Numbered from the stretch's first letter, positions 32,041-43,279 are shown. The stretch is DNA of 64,000 nt from Chara braunii (GCA_003427395.1 BFEA01000003.1:10231304-10295303); one strand, 5' to 3'. Program-made: numbers and translations. The notes: generated by a model not told the origin, from the sequence alone.

Positions 32041-33040
32041 CTTGTCTTCTGTTTCTGCACTTATTCCCCTGCAAAATCAGAGCATAAGGTAATTATTACA
32101 ATCTTGGCATAAAAAGAGTCAATTTGAGAAATTATCCCCCCTCTTCCTCTGTTCCCCCTCCCCATCCCAACCGAAGCCCTGAAATTGCCTCAGTACTCCT
32201 ATCCCCAGTTCCCCATACACCAGTGGCATCCACGTACAGACCGTGCGCCTGAGTTTATAAGCGATCTGCTAAGTTCACACAGAGGTACCACTGCAAATCC
32301 AAATCCCTTGGCAGAACCTTTTTGAAATTTCCGATTGTTCAGAGGAATGTTTTCGCTGTCACCCATCGTAAAAGTGGAGGTAAGCAGAAAACAATAAAAG
32401 TATGCATCATTGTTCTGAGAGTGCACGCAGGCTGTTTCCTTTCCCATCTTTTCCCTGGCTTTTTGTTTTCGTCCTATGTAGCTATGTGGCCGTACACCTG
32501 TTTGTTTACTTCGTTCTTTTTCCTTTTTCTGTTTATTGTTTGTGTGAGGATTGAACCCCTCCACAATACTGCAAAGAGTATCGCCAACCAACCGGTAGGC
32601 TTACTCCTTACAGTCTGGTTTATTGTCAGTCGTGGTGATCATTTCCTTGCAACTTGGCATCGGAGCTGGTTCATAGGCTTACTCCATTCGGTTCCAGCGC
32701 TATCTGTTTCTTCAGTGCACTCGGGTTGGTCCTGTGCAGTGTCAGTACGATCATGCTGTGTGGAAGATGGTCGGCCCCTGGGTAGAAAGGGAAGGGGCTG
32801 GATGCTTGGAAAATCTTGGGTGCATGATTGGTGATGCGAGTGCGATGACATGGCATTTGCAATGGAGGCACTTACGGTGTATTGCCATTGGTTCCAATGC
32901 TGCGACAGGTCACCGGAATGCACGTCGTCACAGCTGGTCAGAAATCTGTGGTTGGGGACAGCATAATAAGGTACATCGTCCCTGATCTTATCTACAGTCC
33001 TTCATTACTGATTTCATCGAGGATGTGGCCGCCAGTTGTC
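32041..33040. other. Upstream region of TIMELESS, no gene seen
   Basis: A plus-strand frame at 32322-32834 is hydrophobic and unlike a known protein. At 32654 TTGGCATCGGAGCTGGTTC resembles an initiator-Met primer-binding site, so a retroelement remnant may be present. Nothing else is supported. Confidence 0.3.
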
Positions 33041-33445
33041 TCTTGGTGAGGAGTGTGTGAGGAATGAGCCCTTGCGGGGCCCTTATCAGACATGCAAGTG
33101 TTTTGGGCTGTGGCCTCAGCAACCTCGTGCCCACCCTAATTGAAGGAGGGCCTGAATATCCACAAGAGGCCTCTTTACGACATTTTTCCATATGTTGGGA
33201 GTCAGACAGTTGCAGCACGCCCGTTGGTTACAGAGCAACGTGAGTCTTCAGGCTCCTTCCAGAAGCAAGGCTGCGCTGTACAGTTGAGCCCAGGGCTCAA
33301 GTAGTAGGCCGACACATCACGGACCGACCACGGGCCAATGAGAAAACAGCATTGCCGTCACACAGGCACGTGAGTCAATGAGAATGCTGGTTGGGTGACT
33401 GCTTGGACGTGCCTAACTGAAAACGGCCCAGGCCCGTAGCAGTAG
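33041..33445 (+). mobile_element. Remnant of 5' LTR of element C
   Basis: This block is colinear with the first part of the 3' LTR of C: a GAAGG(A/C)GGGCC...TGAAT block, a GTTGGTTACA block followed by CGTGAG, and GTGCCTAAC followed by GGCCCAGGCCC. It stops near 33.43 kb and the sequence passes directly into the middle of gag. The rest of the LTR, the primer-binding site and the gag start are missing. Confidence 0.5.
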
Positions 33446-34602
33446 GATTGGTCCCTCATGTTCGATGAGCACGACGGTCAAGCGACTGAGATTGACAACG
33501 TCTCTGACCTTGGGGAAGAAACGGAGGTAGATGGGAGTGTAGACACTTCATATGGTAGAGTAGTCGCTCCTGTCAAGGAAAAAGCTAAGGGGGCTAGAAA
33601 ACAGAAGGCAGGTCGGCCCGAGGGTCAGTACGACCAAGGAACACCCATATGTTGAAAGCTTGGTCTAGAGTACGAGATGTGGCGAGACCGTGTTGCACAA
33701 GGCGCTTGCCTGAATTGTGGCCAGTATGGTCACATCATGGCTAAGTGCAAGAGTAAATGGGTCATCACGAAGTTTGTGTCCTCAATAGTAACGATCGAAT
33801 CTTCAAACTTTGGTGGTGCTTCTGCGAGCACTTCACAGGGAAACAACTCAGGCCAGTAGGAGTGTTAGCCACTCTTACTCGTGCTGAAGTGGTAACCTTA
33901 CCTTCTCCATTTCAGACGAAGGCCAAGGCTATTGACCCATTGATCGCCCCGCAGACAGATCTAGACCAATCGATTCTTTGTTCGATGAATAAGTCTAAGT
34001 CCTTAGAGGAGTTAGAGACTGAGTGGTTAGAGAAAGACCCTAGAGACTTATGGGTGATGTTGAACAAAGGTCCAGGGCGTGAACACTTCATGGCACAAGT
34101 CAAATGTAGGTGGCCGAAAGGTTGGTGCCTTCGCAGATATAACTTATACACAAAACTTCATTAGTCGTGTTTGTGTGGATAGGTTGCGATTAGGGGACCA
34201 ATTGCAGCGGCTTAAAAGACTATGTCAAGGACAAGGATGTAGTCTGCACCTTCTCCTATGGAGGTGGGGAGCTGAGACATAAAATATCGTTCCTTGTTAG
34301 CGACGAGTTGTCATTTGATACGTTGCTAGGCATGTACTACCTCGAGGTTGCTAAGCCTTAGTTCAATTGGGCTAAGAAGGTGATGATCCACAAGTTGCCA
34401 GATGGAAGGACCGTTAGGCTGCAAACTATGGAGAACTATGGTTGCATGTGCGCGTCGTCTTTTTATAACTACTACAAGTAAAATCGCGAGGAAGGTATGT
34501 ACTTGAGTCTTTGTCTCTGAGAAAGGGGAGGTCGTAAAATCAACCCCAAAGATAGAAGCAGTAGTTGCACAGTATTCAGACTGTTTCAAGGAGCCTAGGG
34601 GT
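33446..34602 (+). pseudogene. gag: Element C: gag C-terminus and protease remnants
   Basis: Plus-strand frames read VDTSYGRVVAPVKEKAKGAR and, after a TGA, MWRDRVAQGACLNCGQYGHI. The zinc knuckle is CLNCGQYGHIMAKC with standard CCHC spacing. Further on, fragments such as FADITYTQNFIS at about 34.14 kb sit where the protease DSGAT motif is expected, but the catalytic triad is not intact. Several stops and frame changes follow before RT begins at about 34.6 kb. Confidence 0.65.
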
Positions 34603-36396
34603 GTGGTGGAACGGGAGATTGTCCATGCGATAGAAGTTGTCCCCGGTAGCAAAGTACCTAGAGGACGAAAATATAGGATGTCTCCTGCGAAGTTAGATGA
34701 GCTCCACCGCCAACTCAAGAAGCTCAGAGAGAAGGGAATAATTCAGCCGAGTACATCCCCATACGGAGCTGCAGTTCTATTTGTCCCAAAGAAAGGGGGG
34801 ACCCTAAGGATGTGCATTGACTACAGGGGCCTCAATGCCATCATTGTAAAGAACCCAGAGCCTCTACCACGCATTGATGACCTCCTGGATAGAGTGCAGG
34901 GATGCCAGTACTTTACTAAGATAGATCTAAAGTCTGAATACCTTCAGATTGCGATAAGACCTAAGGACCACCACAAAACCGTCTTTCAAACCAGGTACGG
35001 TCTGTACGAGTTTGTGGTGATGACCTTTGGCCTATGCAATGCTCTTGGGACATACCTATGCAATGCTCTTGGGACATTCCAGCACGCAATGAACCGGATC
35101 TTTCATGAGTACTTACACAATTTTATCGCCGTGTACCTCGACGATATTCTTCTCTTTAGTAAGACTGTAGAGGAGTACACTGAGCACGTGAAAACAGTGT
35201 TAGGTCTCCTAAGACAGCACCGGGACAAGGTTAACTTGGAGAAATGCAAATTTGGTTGCACCAAGATCTTGTATCTGAGTCATGAGATTTTCGGGGATGG
35301 TTTGAGGGGGAACGATGCTAAAATGGCCATCATACGTGACTGGCCCAAACCTCAATTTGTGATTCAGGTGAGGTCATTCTTGGGGATAACAGACAATTAT
35401 CATCCATTTATGAAAAATTATAGTAGAATAGCCTCCCCACTAACTGACCTCACGCACCTTGACACCCCTTGGGAGTGGACCGAAGAGTGTGAGGCAGCCT
35501 TCAAGAGATGGAAATATGTCATGACGCACTATGAAGTCTTCAAGCTTTCGGATCCTGAACAACCCTTTGTTGTAACCACATACGCCAGCCCATATGGCAT
35601 AGGCGCGGTCCTTGCACAGAAGGAGGGGAAAAAGTTAAGGTCGGTCGAGTACATGAGCAAAAAGATGTCATCTCATAAATTAGCTAAGTCCAAGTATGAG
35701 TGTGAGCTCTATGCCCTCCATAGAGCGCTGGTCCATTGGAGGCACTACCTCCTAGGCAAATTCTTTTATGTAAGATATGACCATGAGACATTGCGCTGGA
35801 TCAAGACACAGCCCATGCGCTCCGATGCACTCAAGAGGTGGATTGAAGTCATAGACATGTATGACTTCAAGCTCGACCCTCTAAAGGGAGAGTACAACAA
35901 AGTGGCTGACGCACTACCGCGAAGGGCAGACTATCTGGGCGAACTAGTGACCGAGTTTGGAATATCTGACGATGTAACTCAATCCATGGTGGAAGTCTAT
36001 CCAGAGGACCCGGTCATGTCTGAGACCATTCGCAAACTGGAAGCTAAAGATAAGGCTACTTCCGATGAGTTTGTGCTGGTTGACAACTTGTTGTTCCTTG
36101 AGAAGGTTGGGAATAAACGATTGTGTGTTCCAAATAAAGAGTCTTTGCGTAGTCTATTTTTAGGAGAGTGTCATAATGCAACTGGTCATTTTGGCCATAA
36201 AAAGATAACAGCAAACTTATTGCAAAAATATTTTTGGTGGCCCGCAATGGATGATACAAAGAAGTATGTAGAAACTTGCCAGGTTTGTCAACGTGACAAA
36301 CCCTGGACGCAGGCACCGCTCGGGCTGATCAAGCCCTTACCCATCCCTGCTAGCCCAGGTCAAAGTGTATCCATGGATTCATGGATACCCTTGTGA
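34603..36396 (+). pseudogene. pol: Element C: RT, RNase H and integrase N-terminus
   Basis: A 597-codon frame. RT motifs are AAVLFVPKKGGTLRMC, DYRGLNAIIVKNPEPLPR, KIDLKSEYLQI and VYLDDILLFSK with an intact YLDD. A 24 bp tandem duplication (35031-35054 and 35055-35078) inserts eight residues, LCNALGTY, in the conserved FGLCNA segment. In RNase H the first catalytic Asp is Tyr (TTYASPYG). The other acidic positions remain (ECELYALHRAL, RYDHETLRW, KVADALPRR). The integrase HHCC domain is present (HNATGHFGH, CQVCQ). A one-base loss near 36376 shifts the frame inside the first core Asp motif and ends the frame. Confidence 0.88.
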
Positions 36397-36960
36397 CCAG
36401 CAAGAGCGGTAAACGGCACATCTTTGTCATTGTCGACAGATTCACGAAGTATGCTAGGCTAATCGTTATGCCTGAGACAGCTAGGACTGACCACGTCAGC
36501 AAGCTATTTATGGACAATTGGGTACGTGACTTTGGTCCCCCTAAGTCTATTGTAAGCGACAGGGATGTCAGATTCACTAGCGAACTGTGGCAAAGTACAG
36601 CCCACCAGATGGGTACCCGGCTGCAAATGACATCAGGTAACCACCCTAAGTCAAATGGTCAGGCTGAACAAATGAACCGGGTAGTGCAGCACTTGCTTCA
36701 GCATTACATTAAGCCACGTCAGGATGATTGGGACAAGAAATTACCCCTCGTCGCCAGCCTGTGCAATAACGTCGTGCACAACACTACCGGCACGACTCTC
36801 GACCAACTGCATCTTGGTTGAAAGCCCAGATCTGCATTAGACTTCCTGGTACCTGAACAGCAGCCAACTGCATCACCTGGCAGCATAGAATTTGGTCAAA
36901 TTATCTCAAGTTATGAAAGAAATTTGAAAGGGAAGCAGCCTGCTACATAACGACTTCTTA
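36376..36960 (+). pseudogene. pol: Element C: integrase core, then deleted C-terminus
   Basis: After the frameshift the core continues with KSGKRHIFVIVDRFTKYARL, the second Asp in IVSDRDVRFTSELW and the Glu in SNGQAEQMNR. A stop follows DQLHLG near 36821. The remaining sequence (ALDFLVPEQQP, SIEFG) jumps at about 36.90 kb directly to a terminal YERNLKGKQ, so the GPY/F region and chromodomain present in element A are missing. Unlike A and B, this copy keeps the core segment with the second Asp. Confidence 0.82.
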
Positions 36961-36989
36961 GAGGACTATCGAAGTAAAGGAGGAGGGAG

Positions 36990-38029
36990 TGCAACGGTTT
37001 GACACTCGGCATATGGCCCTTCAACAGGCGCGTGCACCCCCTAAGTGAAGGCGGGCCCCCTGAATCTGAATGCGCCCTGAACTCGTCACTTTTTTCAAAT
37101 CTTGGTCGGCGCCTGTCATTTGCCACGTGCCAGTTGGTTACATCTGCCCTGCACGTGAGAATGGGAAAGATTTGTGAGCCTTCCAAGCCAGTTTAGCAAT
37201 GTGGCCAAAGCAAGGTGCATCGCACGTTCGTGCCTGGGTGGTTGGGCATGCCTAACCTATTCGGTCCCAGGCCACAAACACTTTGGCCGAGACTGAAGCT
37301 ACTGGAAACTCGGTCTCAAGTGGTGGTGGCAAGGCAAAGCGCCTGCCACTTTCCATATAGGAAAGGGCCGGGGGCGAGGGCAGACATTTCGCACTTGCAA
37401 GCGCATGCAGAGCTGCTGCTGCGTTAGTGTGTACGCAAGTGCGTGTGCGCGCGTGCAGTCGTGCGAGAAGTGCAGGGCCCATAGCTGGGCTTAGCTTGGG
37501 TGATAGCCAATGGAGGTGGTGGTGGTCTTCGTGCATGGGAGGTTGACGTGGGTAAAGAAGACAAGGGAGAAAGAAAGAGAGGGAGAGATGAGGACTGTCT
37601 CTTATACACATCTAGATGTGTATAAGAGACAGGCGTTAGTGTGTACGCAAGTGCGTGTGCGCGCGTGCAGTCGTGCGAGAAGTGCAGGGCCCATAGCTGG
37701 GCTTAGCTTGGGTGATAGCCAATGGAGGTGGTGGTGGTCTTCGTGCATGGGAGGTTGACGTGGGTAAAGAAGACAAGGGAGAAAGAAAGAGAGGGAGAGA
37801 TGAGGATGATGATGTGAGGGCACGTACCTGGTCTCGGCTATAGTCTACAAGGGTCAACATCTTCATGTACTTCGGTTCGGCTGCTGACGTCAACAGTTGC
37901 ATTGTCAATTTGTAGGCTGGTAGTAGCTGCGTGATCGTAGTCTGGGCGCCAAGCGCCGAGTAGGAGGAAGGGCTCTGGGTACTTATGTTGGTGATGGCCA
38001 GAGTATGCTCTCATTGACACTCGAATTCA
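36990..38029 (+). mobile_element. 3' LTR of element C (contains an artefactual insertion)
   Basis: It follows the polypurine tract AAAGGAGGAGGGAG and starts TGCAACGGTTTGACAC. It ends GACACTCGAATTCA, giving TG...CA. It is homologous to the LTR of A at 4.06-4.92 kb. The apparent length of 1040 bp includes 212 bp of adapter plus duplicated sequence at 37.42-37.81 kb, so the real LTR is about 828 bp. Confidence 0.75.
37595..37632. other. Nextera mate-pair junction adapter (contaminant)
   Basis: CTGTCTCTTATACACATCT followed directly by its reverse complement, the 38 bp junction made when Tn5 mosaic ends are circularised in mate-pair libraries. It is flanked by exact 174 bp direct copies (37421-37594 and 37633-37806). 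It is a sequencing artefact, not biology. Confidence 0.97.
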
Positions 38030-38129
38030 GTGCTTTTGTTCTCCATTGGTGTAATATCGGTGCAATTCTGCTTTCTAGACAGTTTCGGACTCCCTAGCTT
38101 TTTGAATCTGTCATTTCGATATTGCTCAT

Positions 38130-39065
38130 TTTCCGTGCATTTGGCTATTTGTTTGCATATGTGTTTGCATATTTGTTTGTTAATTTGTTGCTTTATTTGT
38201 TGGTTTGGTTTGTTTGTTGGTTCGCTTGTTGCTTGGATTGTGGGTTTGTTTGTCAGTTTGTTTGCTGGTTTGTTTGACGGTTTGCTCGTCCGTTTCAGAA
38301 TTAGTCTTACCCCGGCCCTATTTGGCGAACTGAAACGGTCAGAAAGACCCCCCCCCCAAAAAAAGTGGGGATCGGTCTTAAACCTTTTCTTTCCAGGCTG
38401 ACCGGGCAGCACGTTCAGCCGGACATCCGGACCCGGCCCGTCTGGACAGGGATCCCGCCGTTCAGAGCATAACCATGGTTTGTTTGCTTGCTTGTCTGTT
38501 TGCTTATTTGTTTGCTTGTTTATTTCTTTCTTTATTTGTTTGTTCAATTATTTGTTGTCCATTTGTCGGTTATGTATTTGTTTCTGTTCAGTATTTCTTC
38601 ATCTGTACATTTCTTTCCCTATCTCATTGCTTATTTGTTTGTTCTTTTGTTTACTTGTTTGGTTTATTCCTTCATTCATTTGCTTTTTATTTTTTGGGTT
38701 CATTTCTTCTTTTGTCTGTCCCCGACTTTCTTTTGCTCGTCTGTCTTTACCGGTTGGTCGTCCTCCCTGCCTGTCTATCTGTTTGTCTGCCTATGTTTGT
38801 CGGTCTGTCTGTGTCTGCCCGTCTGTTTGCCCGCTGGTTCACCCATCTGTGTTTCCGACTGTCTGTCCATCTGTTTGTCTTTCTGTTTGTCTGCCTAAGG
38901 GTCTGTATGTCTCTCTGTCTGTGTGTCTGTCTGCGTCTGCCCGTCTGTTTGCCCGCTTGTTCACCCATCTGTGTTTCCGACTGTCTGCCTGCTTGTTTGT
39001 CCATCTGTCTGGCGGCCTTTCGCATCCTCCAGTCTCTATCTGTCCATCTGCCCGTATGACTGCCT
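38130..39065. repeat. Degenerate TTTG / TCTG tetranucleotide array
   Basis: About 0.9 kb of the plus strand is built of TTTG (38.13-38.28 and 38.48-38.70 kb) grading into TCTG/CCTG (38.74-39.06 kb). A non-repetitive 180 bp piece (38290-38470) with a CCGTTTCAG/CTGAAACGG inverted pair interrupts it. Long frames here come from the repeat and are not genes. Confidence 0.85.
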
Positions 39066-39654
39066 GTGTGCCTTACAGTAGCATACACGTGTAGAGATGC
39101 AAACTCCGATGGAAATAATTCTATGGCTTCGCTCTAGTCTTCGCCGACGAACAGACAAGTGATGAGAACTTGGCAATCACCCACTATTTTGTCCTTTCGT
39201 CCTTCCATTTGTCCTTCTCTCCTTCCATCTTTCTAGTTTACCTATTTTGTGAATTGCGATCTGACTGGCATGATTCCTAGCAGTTTTTCAGCAAAACCTA
39301 ATTGCAAGTAAACAAATGTGCACAGTAGTAATAAGCAAAAACATATCAAGAAACAGAGCATGCCACTTGCACATGTCAGAATAGATACCTTCAGCTCCCA
39401 CTTTCCTGGGAGGAGGAGGAGGAGGAGAAAGTAGAAAAGAAGAAGCATAGACAAGAAAACAAAACCGGTATATTGAATGGCGCTAAGCCGTAACCACCTT
39501 TCATGACCGCGCTGATTATCAGAAGACCCACCCTTTCTGAGTTGGTCCACAGGTTTCCCTTTCCTGTCTGCAAAGTTTGGCTCAGTTTTTCGAGAGCTAG
39601 TGGTACCAGAAAAGTTCCCAAGGGCTTTCAAGGGGTTCAGATGAGTTAAGAATG
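39066..39654. other. Spacer without recognisable genes
   Basis: A minus-strand frame at 39242-39631 has no recognisable motif and overlaps another in a different frame. Nothing else is seen. Confidence 0.35.
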
Positions 39655-39986
39655 GTCGAAGGGGGGGGTTGAAGGAGTACCTATGGGCCTTGAAGGGGGT
39701 TGATGGGGGGTGGGAGGGTTGAGGAGGGTTACATGGGGCTAAGGGGGTTTAAGGAGGGTTTAAGGGGGTATCAGACATTACAGGCGGTTTAAGGGGGGCT
39801 AAGGGATTTTGAGGCTGTTCAAGTGTATTCAAAAGCTTCCCAAGGGCTTTTAAGGGGTTCAAACGAGTTAAGAATGCTTGCGGGGGGTAAAGGGGGTAGG
39901 GGCTTTAAGATGGGTGTAAAGGAGCTCTTAAGGGTTTCGGGGGCCGAGGAGGGGGGAGGGAGGGGGAGGGAGGGGGAGGGGAGGGA
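39655..39986 (+). repeat. G-rich, quadruplex-prone tract
   Basis: Runs of 3-9 G recur throughout, often as GGTTTAAGGGGG-like or GGCTAAGGG units. The end (39950-39984) is a nearly pure GGGAGGG array. The TTTAAGGGG units look like degenerate relatives of plant telomeric repeats, but no exact TTTAGGG array is present. Confidence 0.6.
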
Positions 39987-39992
39987 ATTAAG

Positions 39993-40280
39993 CGGGGTGA
40001 AGCCGGGTTACAGGGGGTTCTAGGGGATTTGGACGTTTTGGTGTTTCGAGGGAGATAATGGGCCAAGAGAAATTTCTGAAAGATTTTAAGTGATCCGAAG
40101 CGGTTCAAAGGGGATATACGCTTTAGAACAAATTTGTGATGAGAAGGGTTCTGCATCACACAATTTGAACCGCTTCGGATCACTTAAAATCCTTCAGAAA
40201 TTTCTCTGAGCCCCTTATCTCCCTCGAAACCCCGGAACGTCCAAATCCCCTAAAACCCCCTTTAACCCGGCTTCATCCCG
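39993..40280. repeat. Large imperfect palindrome, 117 bp arms and 54 bp loop
   Basis: Arm 39993-40109 starts CGGGGTGAAGCCGGGTT and ends GATCCGAAGCGGTTCAAA. Arm 40164-40280 is its reverse complement with scattered mismatches. The loop piece GTGATGAGAAGGGTTCTG at 40136 reappears inverted at 40430-40456 as part of a 27 bp perfect match. It may be a foldback element or a product of template switching. Confidence 0.8.
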
Positions 40281-40376
40281 TGATAATGATCAGTTTTGGA
40301 GACATTAGTTCAAAATGCACGGGAGATACGCAAACTATGATAAGCAACTGAGAGTGACAGATGTATATTAGCAATG

Positions 40377-40397
40377 CCCATGCGGGCTTTCGCCCGC
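40377..40397. repeat. Short perfect hairpin
   Basis: TGCGGGC, loop TTTC, GCCCGCA. A similar GCGGGC...GCCGC arrangement with ATATT-rich flanks occurs near 21.25 kb. There is no T-run after it, so a terminator role is not supported. Confidence 0.4.
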
Positions 40398-40589
40398 ACA
40401 AATTTGGCAAGGGGACAAACTAGTGAAGTGTGTGATGCAGAACCCTTCTCATCACTTTTAGAAACATAAAAATAAATTGCAAGCAACTCACTAGCAGAAG
40501 AAGCAGCATAAAAAAATTGCAATCTGACAATCTGTACCTTCACAAAAAAATGCTCTGCAATGATAAGCAGTTGACGGGGAGCGCGGGGG

Positions 40590-41060
40590 GAGAGGGACTG
40601 TGGCCTTTCGGCTGTGACATGTAGACAGGAAATGAATTGTTCTTAAATATATGGACACCCTCTCCCCCCAAAAAAATATCAGCCGGAGTGTGAAACGTAC
40701 ACACGAAATGCGTGTTTTTTTTTGAAGGCAGGCAGGGGGGCTGGAGTGGCTGTAGACAGGAAACGCACGTTTTCCTTATATGCAGCCCGAGAGGGCCCAC
40801 CGCCACCCTCACCCCATCAGTCAGATCGTGACCTTTGGGATGTCACAGATCGACAGCAAAAGTATTCTGCTTTTCTTTATATAATGAGAATATTTATATA
40901 ATAAAAATAGGAATATAGTCTATAAAGAAGAATATATATTCTCTTTATAGGCCGCAGGAAGGGGGTATAGACCCCCTAGCCGGACCCGGCCGCCATCACA
41001 CCCCACCCACGTCAGTCAGACTGACACGTAGACCGGAAATGAATCGATTTTTTTACATCT
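40590..41060. repeat. Duplicated module around GTAGAC(A/C)GGAAATGAAT
   Basis: GTAGACAGGAAATGAAT (about 40.62 kb), GTAGACAGGAAACGCACG (about 40.75 kb) and GTAGACCGGAAATGAAT (about 41.03 kb) recur, with CACCCCATCAGTCAGA / CACCCACGTCAGTCAGA blocks before the last. An AT-rich stretch (40870-40950) separates two of them. The function is unknown. Confidence 0.5.
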
Positions 41061-41402
41061 GGCATTTGGGGAGCGGGGGGTTGTCCCGATTAAGAGTTTG
41101 CAATTTCAATTAAGAGTTTGGAATTGGCGAAGTACCGAGGCAATTGAAACCGAGTGCAGGCCGCACCCCGACTTTTCCCTTCCCACACAATTCAAGCTCT
41201 CGATATGTTTACCAGTACTTCTGTCTTATTTCCGGCCACTACAGGAAGACTTTTCCCTTTCGCCTGAGATAAGGCCGGTCTCGAGATTTCAATCTAACAG
41301 GAATTAAGAGGAGGGGGAAAAAAGGTACTGACCTCCCAGCGTCGTTATCTCTATGAATAGTATCTCCTAATCCGTTGTAGATAAGATGGAATCTCACCCC
41401 TA

Positions 41403-41507
41403 CAGTCTTCCCCCGAATACATCGCACGGTCATTATAGCTGAATTTGGGCTATCCTTCAGTCTAAATTCAGCTATAATGACTGTGCGTTGTATTCGGGGG
41501 AAGACTG
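41403..41507. mobile_element. 105 bp MITE, copy 1 (Tc1/mariner-pogo type)
   Basis: The element starts CAGTCTTCCCCCGAATACA and ends with the inverse, GAAGACTG, flanked by TA on each side (41401-41402 and 41508-41509). The arms pair over about 44 bp with a 17 bp loop. CAGT ends with TA target duplication are typical of Tc1/mariner/pogo elements. It is too short to encode anything. Confidence 0.75.
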
Positions 41508-41509
41508 TA

Positions 41510-42093
41510 GGCATTCGGCGGCATCCTAAGTACCTACACTTTCTTATTGCGAAGATCATCCGTAAAATTCATATTCTGTCAATCAATTGCATTGTCCATG
41601 GATTTCAAGAAACACGAAATCAACAAAGGGAAAGAGAAATCGCCCACTACACATCATATCAACAAACGCATCGGTAGACTTCAATTATTTTGCCCCCCAT
41701 AGATCTGAAATCTTGCCCAAACATGTCAAATGTCCCAACATCTATCTCAGTCCAAAACCATTCAGCTTGGCACCCAGAACCATTCAGCTTGACATCCAAG
41801 GAGGAGGAACTCTGTTACCAAAAAAATAGGGACAAAAAAAAAAACAGCTCGCCAGCTAAAGCACGGACGGGCTCGGAATAAATTGCTTGGGCCCTGCATC
41901 TGTCTTCTTGCGTGTTTTCTCCCCTTCTCCCATTCCTTTTCTCGTTACTCGTTTTGACAGACATCATGAGAAGTCCTGTCCAGATGCATGTCCAAATCTG
42001 AAGTTGGCAGCATGGTATGCAATGTTTTCAACAACCACAAAAATGGTGCCTCAGTCCAAACACTAAGCCCCATAATCGCCGAAAACCTCCGTT

Positions 42094-42098
<5 letters not shown>
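41510..42098. other. Spacer, no gene seen
   Basis: AT-rich single-copy-looking DNA with a repeated CCATTCAGCTTG phrase near 41760-41790. No supported feature. Confidence 0.35.
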
Positions 42099-42175
<77 letters not shown>

Positions 42176-43100
42176 NNNNNNNNNNNNNNNNNNNNNNNNN
42201 NNNNNNNNNNNNNNNNNNNNNNNNNNNNNNNNNNNNNNNNNNNNNNNNNNNNNNNNNNNNNNNNNNNNNNNNNNNNNNNNNNNNNNNNNNNNNNNNNNNN
42301 NNNNNNNNNNNNNNNNNNNNNNNNNNNNNNNNNNNNNNNNNNNNNNNNNNNNNNNNNNNNNNNNNNNNNNNNNNNNNNNNNNNNNNNNNNNNNNNNNNNN
42401 NNNNNNNNNNNNNNNNNNNNNNNNNNNNNNNNNNNNNNNNNNNNNNNNNNNNNNNNNNNNNNNNNNNNNNNNNNNNNNNNNNNNNNNNNNNNNNNNNNNN
42501 NNNNNNNNNNNNNNNNNNNNNNNNNNNNNNNNNNNNNNNNNNNNNNNNNNNNNNNNNNNNNNNNNNNNNNNNNNNNNNNNNNNNNNNNNNNNNNNNNNNN
42601 NNNNNNNNNNNNNNNNNNNNNNNNNNNNNNNNNNNNNNNNNNNNNNNNNNNNNNNNNNNNNNNNNNNNNNNNNNNNNNNNNNNNNNNNNNNNNNNNNNNN
42701 NNNNNNNNNNNNNNNNNNNNNNNNNNNNNNNNNNNNNNNNNNNNNNNNNNNNNNNNNNNNNNNNNNNNNNNNNNNNNNNNNNNNNNNNNNNNNNNNNNNN
42801 NNNNNNNNNNNNNNNNNNNNNNNNNNNNNNNNNNNNNNNNNNNNNNNNNNNNNNNNNNNNNNNNNNNNNNNNNNNNNNNNNNNNNNNNNNNNNNNNNNNN
42901 NNNNNNNNNNNNNNNNNNNNNNNNNNNNNNNNNNNNNNNNNNNNNNNNNNNNNNNNNNNNNNNNNNNNNNNNNNNNNNNNNNNNNNNNNNNNNNNNNNNN
43001 NNNNNNNNNNNNNNNNNNNNNNNNNNNNNNNNNNNNNNNNNNNNNNNNNNNNNNNNNNNNNNNNNNNNNNNNNNNNNNNNNNNNNNNNNNNNNNNNNNNN

Positions 43101-43155
<55 letters not shown>

Positions 43156-43163
43156 TGTGTGTG
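42099..43163. repeat. (CT)n / (GT)n microsatellite with a 925 bp gap
   Basis: CT repeats at 42099-42175, N at 42176-43100, CT again at 43101-43138, then GT to 43163. What lies in the gap is unknown. Confidence 0.95.
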
Positions 43164-43279
43164 TATGCATGCATGTACGCATATACATATATATCTATCG
43201 TCCGCGCGCAGGCGGACGCCCGCCACAATCCAGTTGCAAACACGCACAGACAAACACACACACAACGGGAGAGAGAGAG

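Noticed and set aside
32322-32834. Plus-strand frame of 170 codons
   Set aside because: Hydrophobic low-quality composition; it overlaps a primer-binding-site-like sequence and has no recognisable domain.
37421-37806. 174 bp direct repeat as a biological tandem duplication
   Set aside because: The copies flank a mate-pair junction adapter, so the duplication is an assembly artefact.
38010-39094. Cys/Leu/Phe-rich frames of up to 204 codons and the Asn/Lys-rich reverse
   Set aside because: Direct translation of TTTG/TCTG tetranucleotide repeats.
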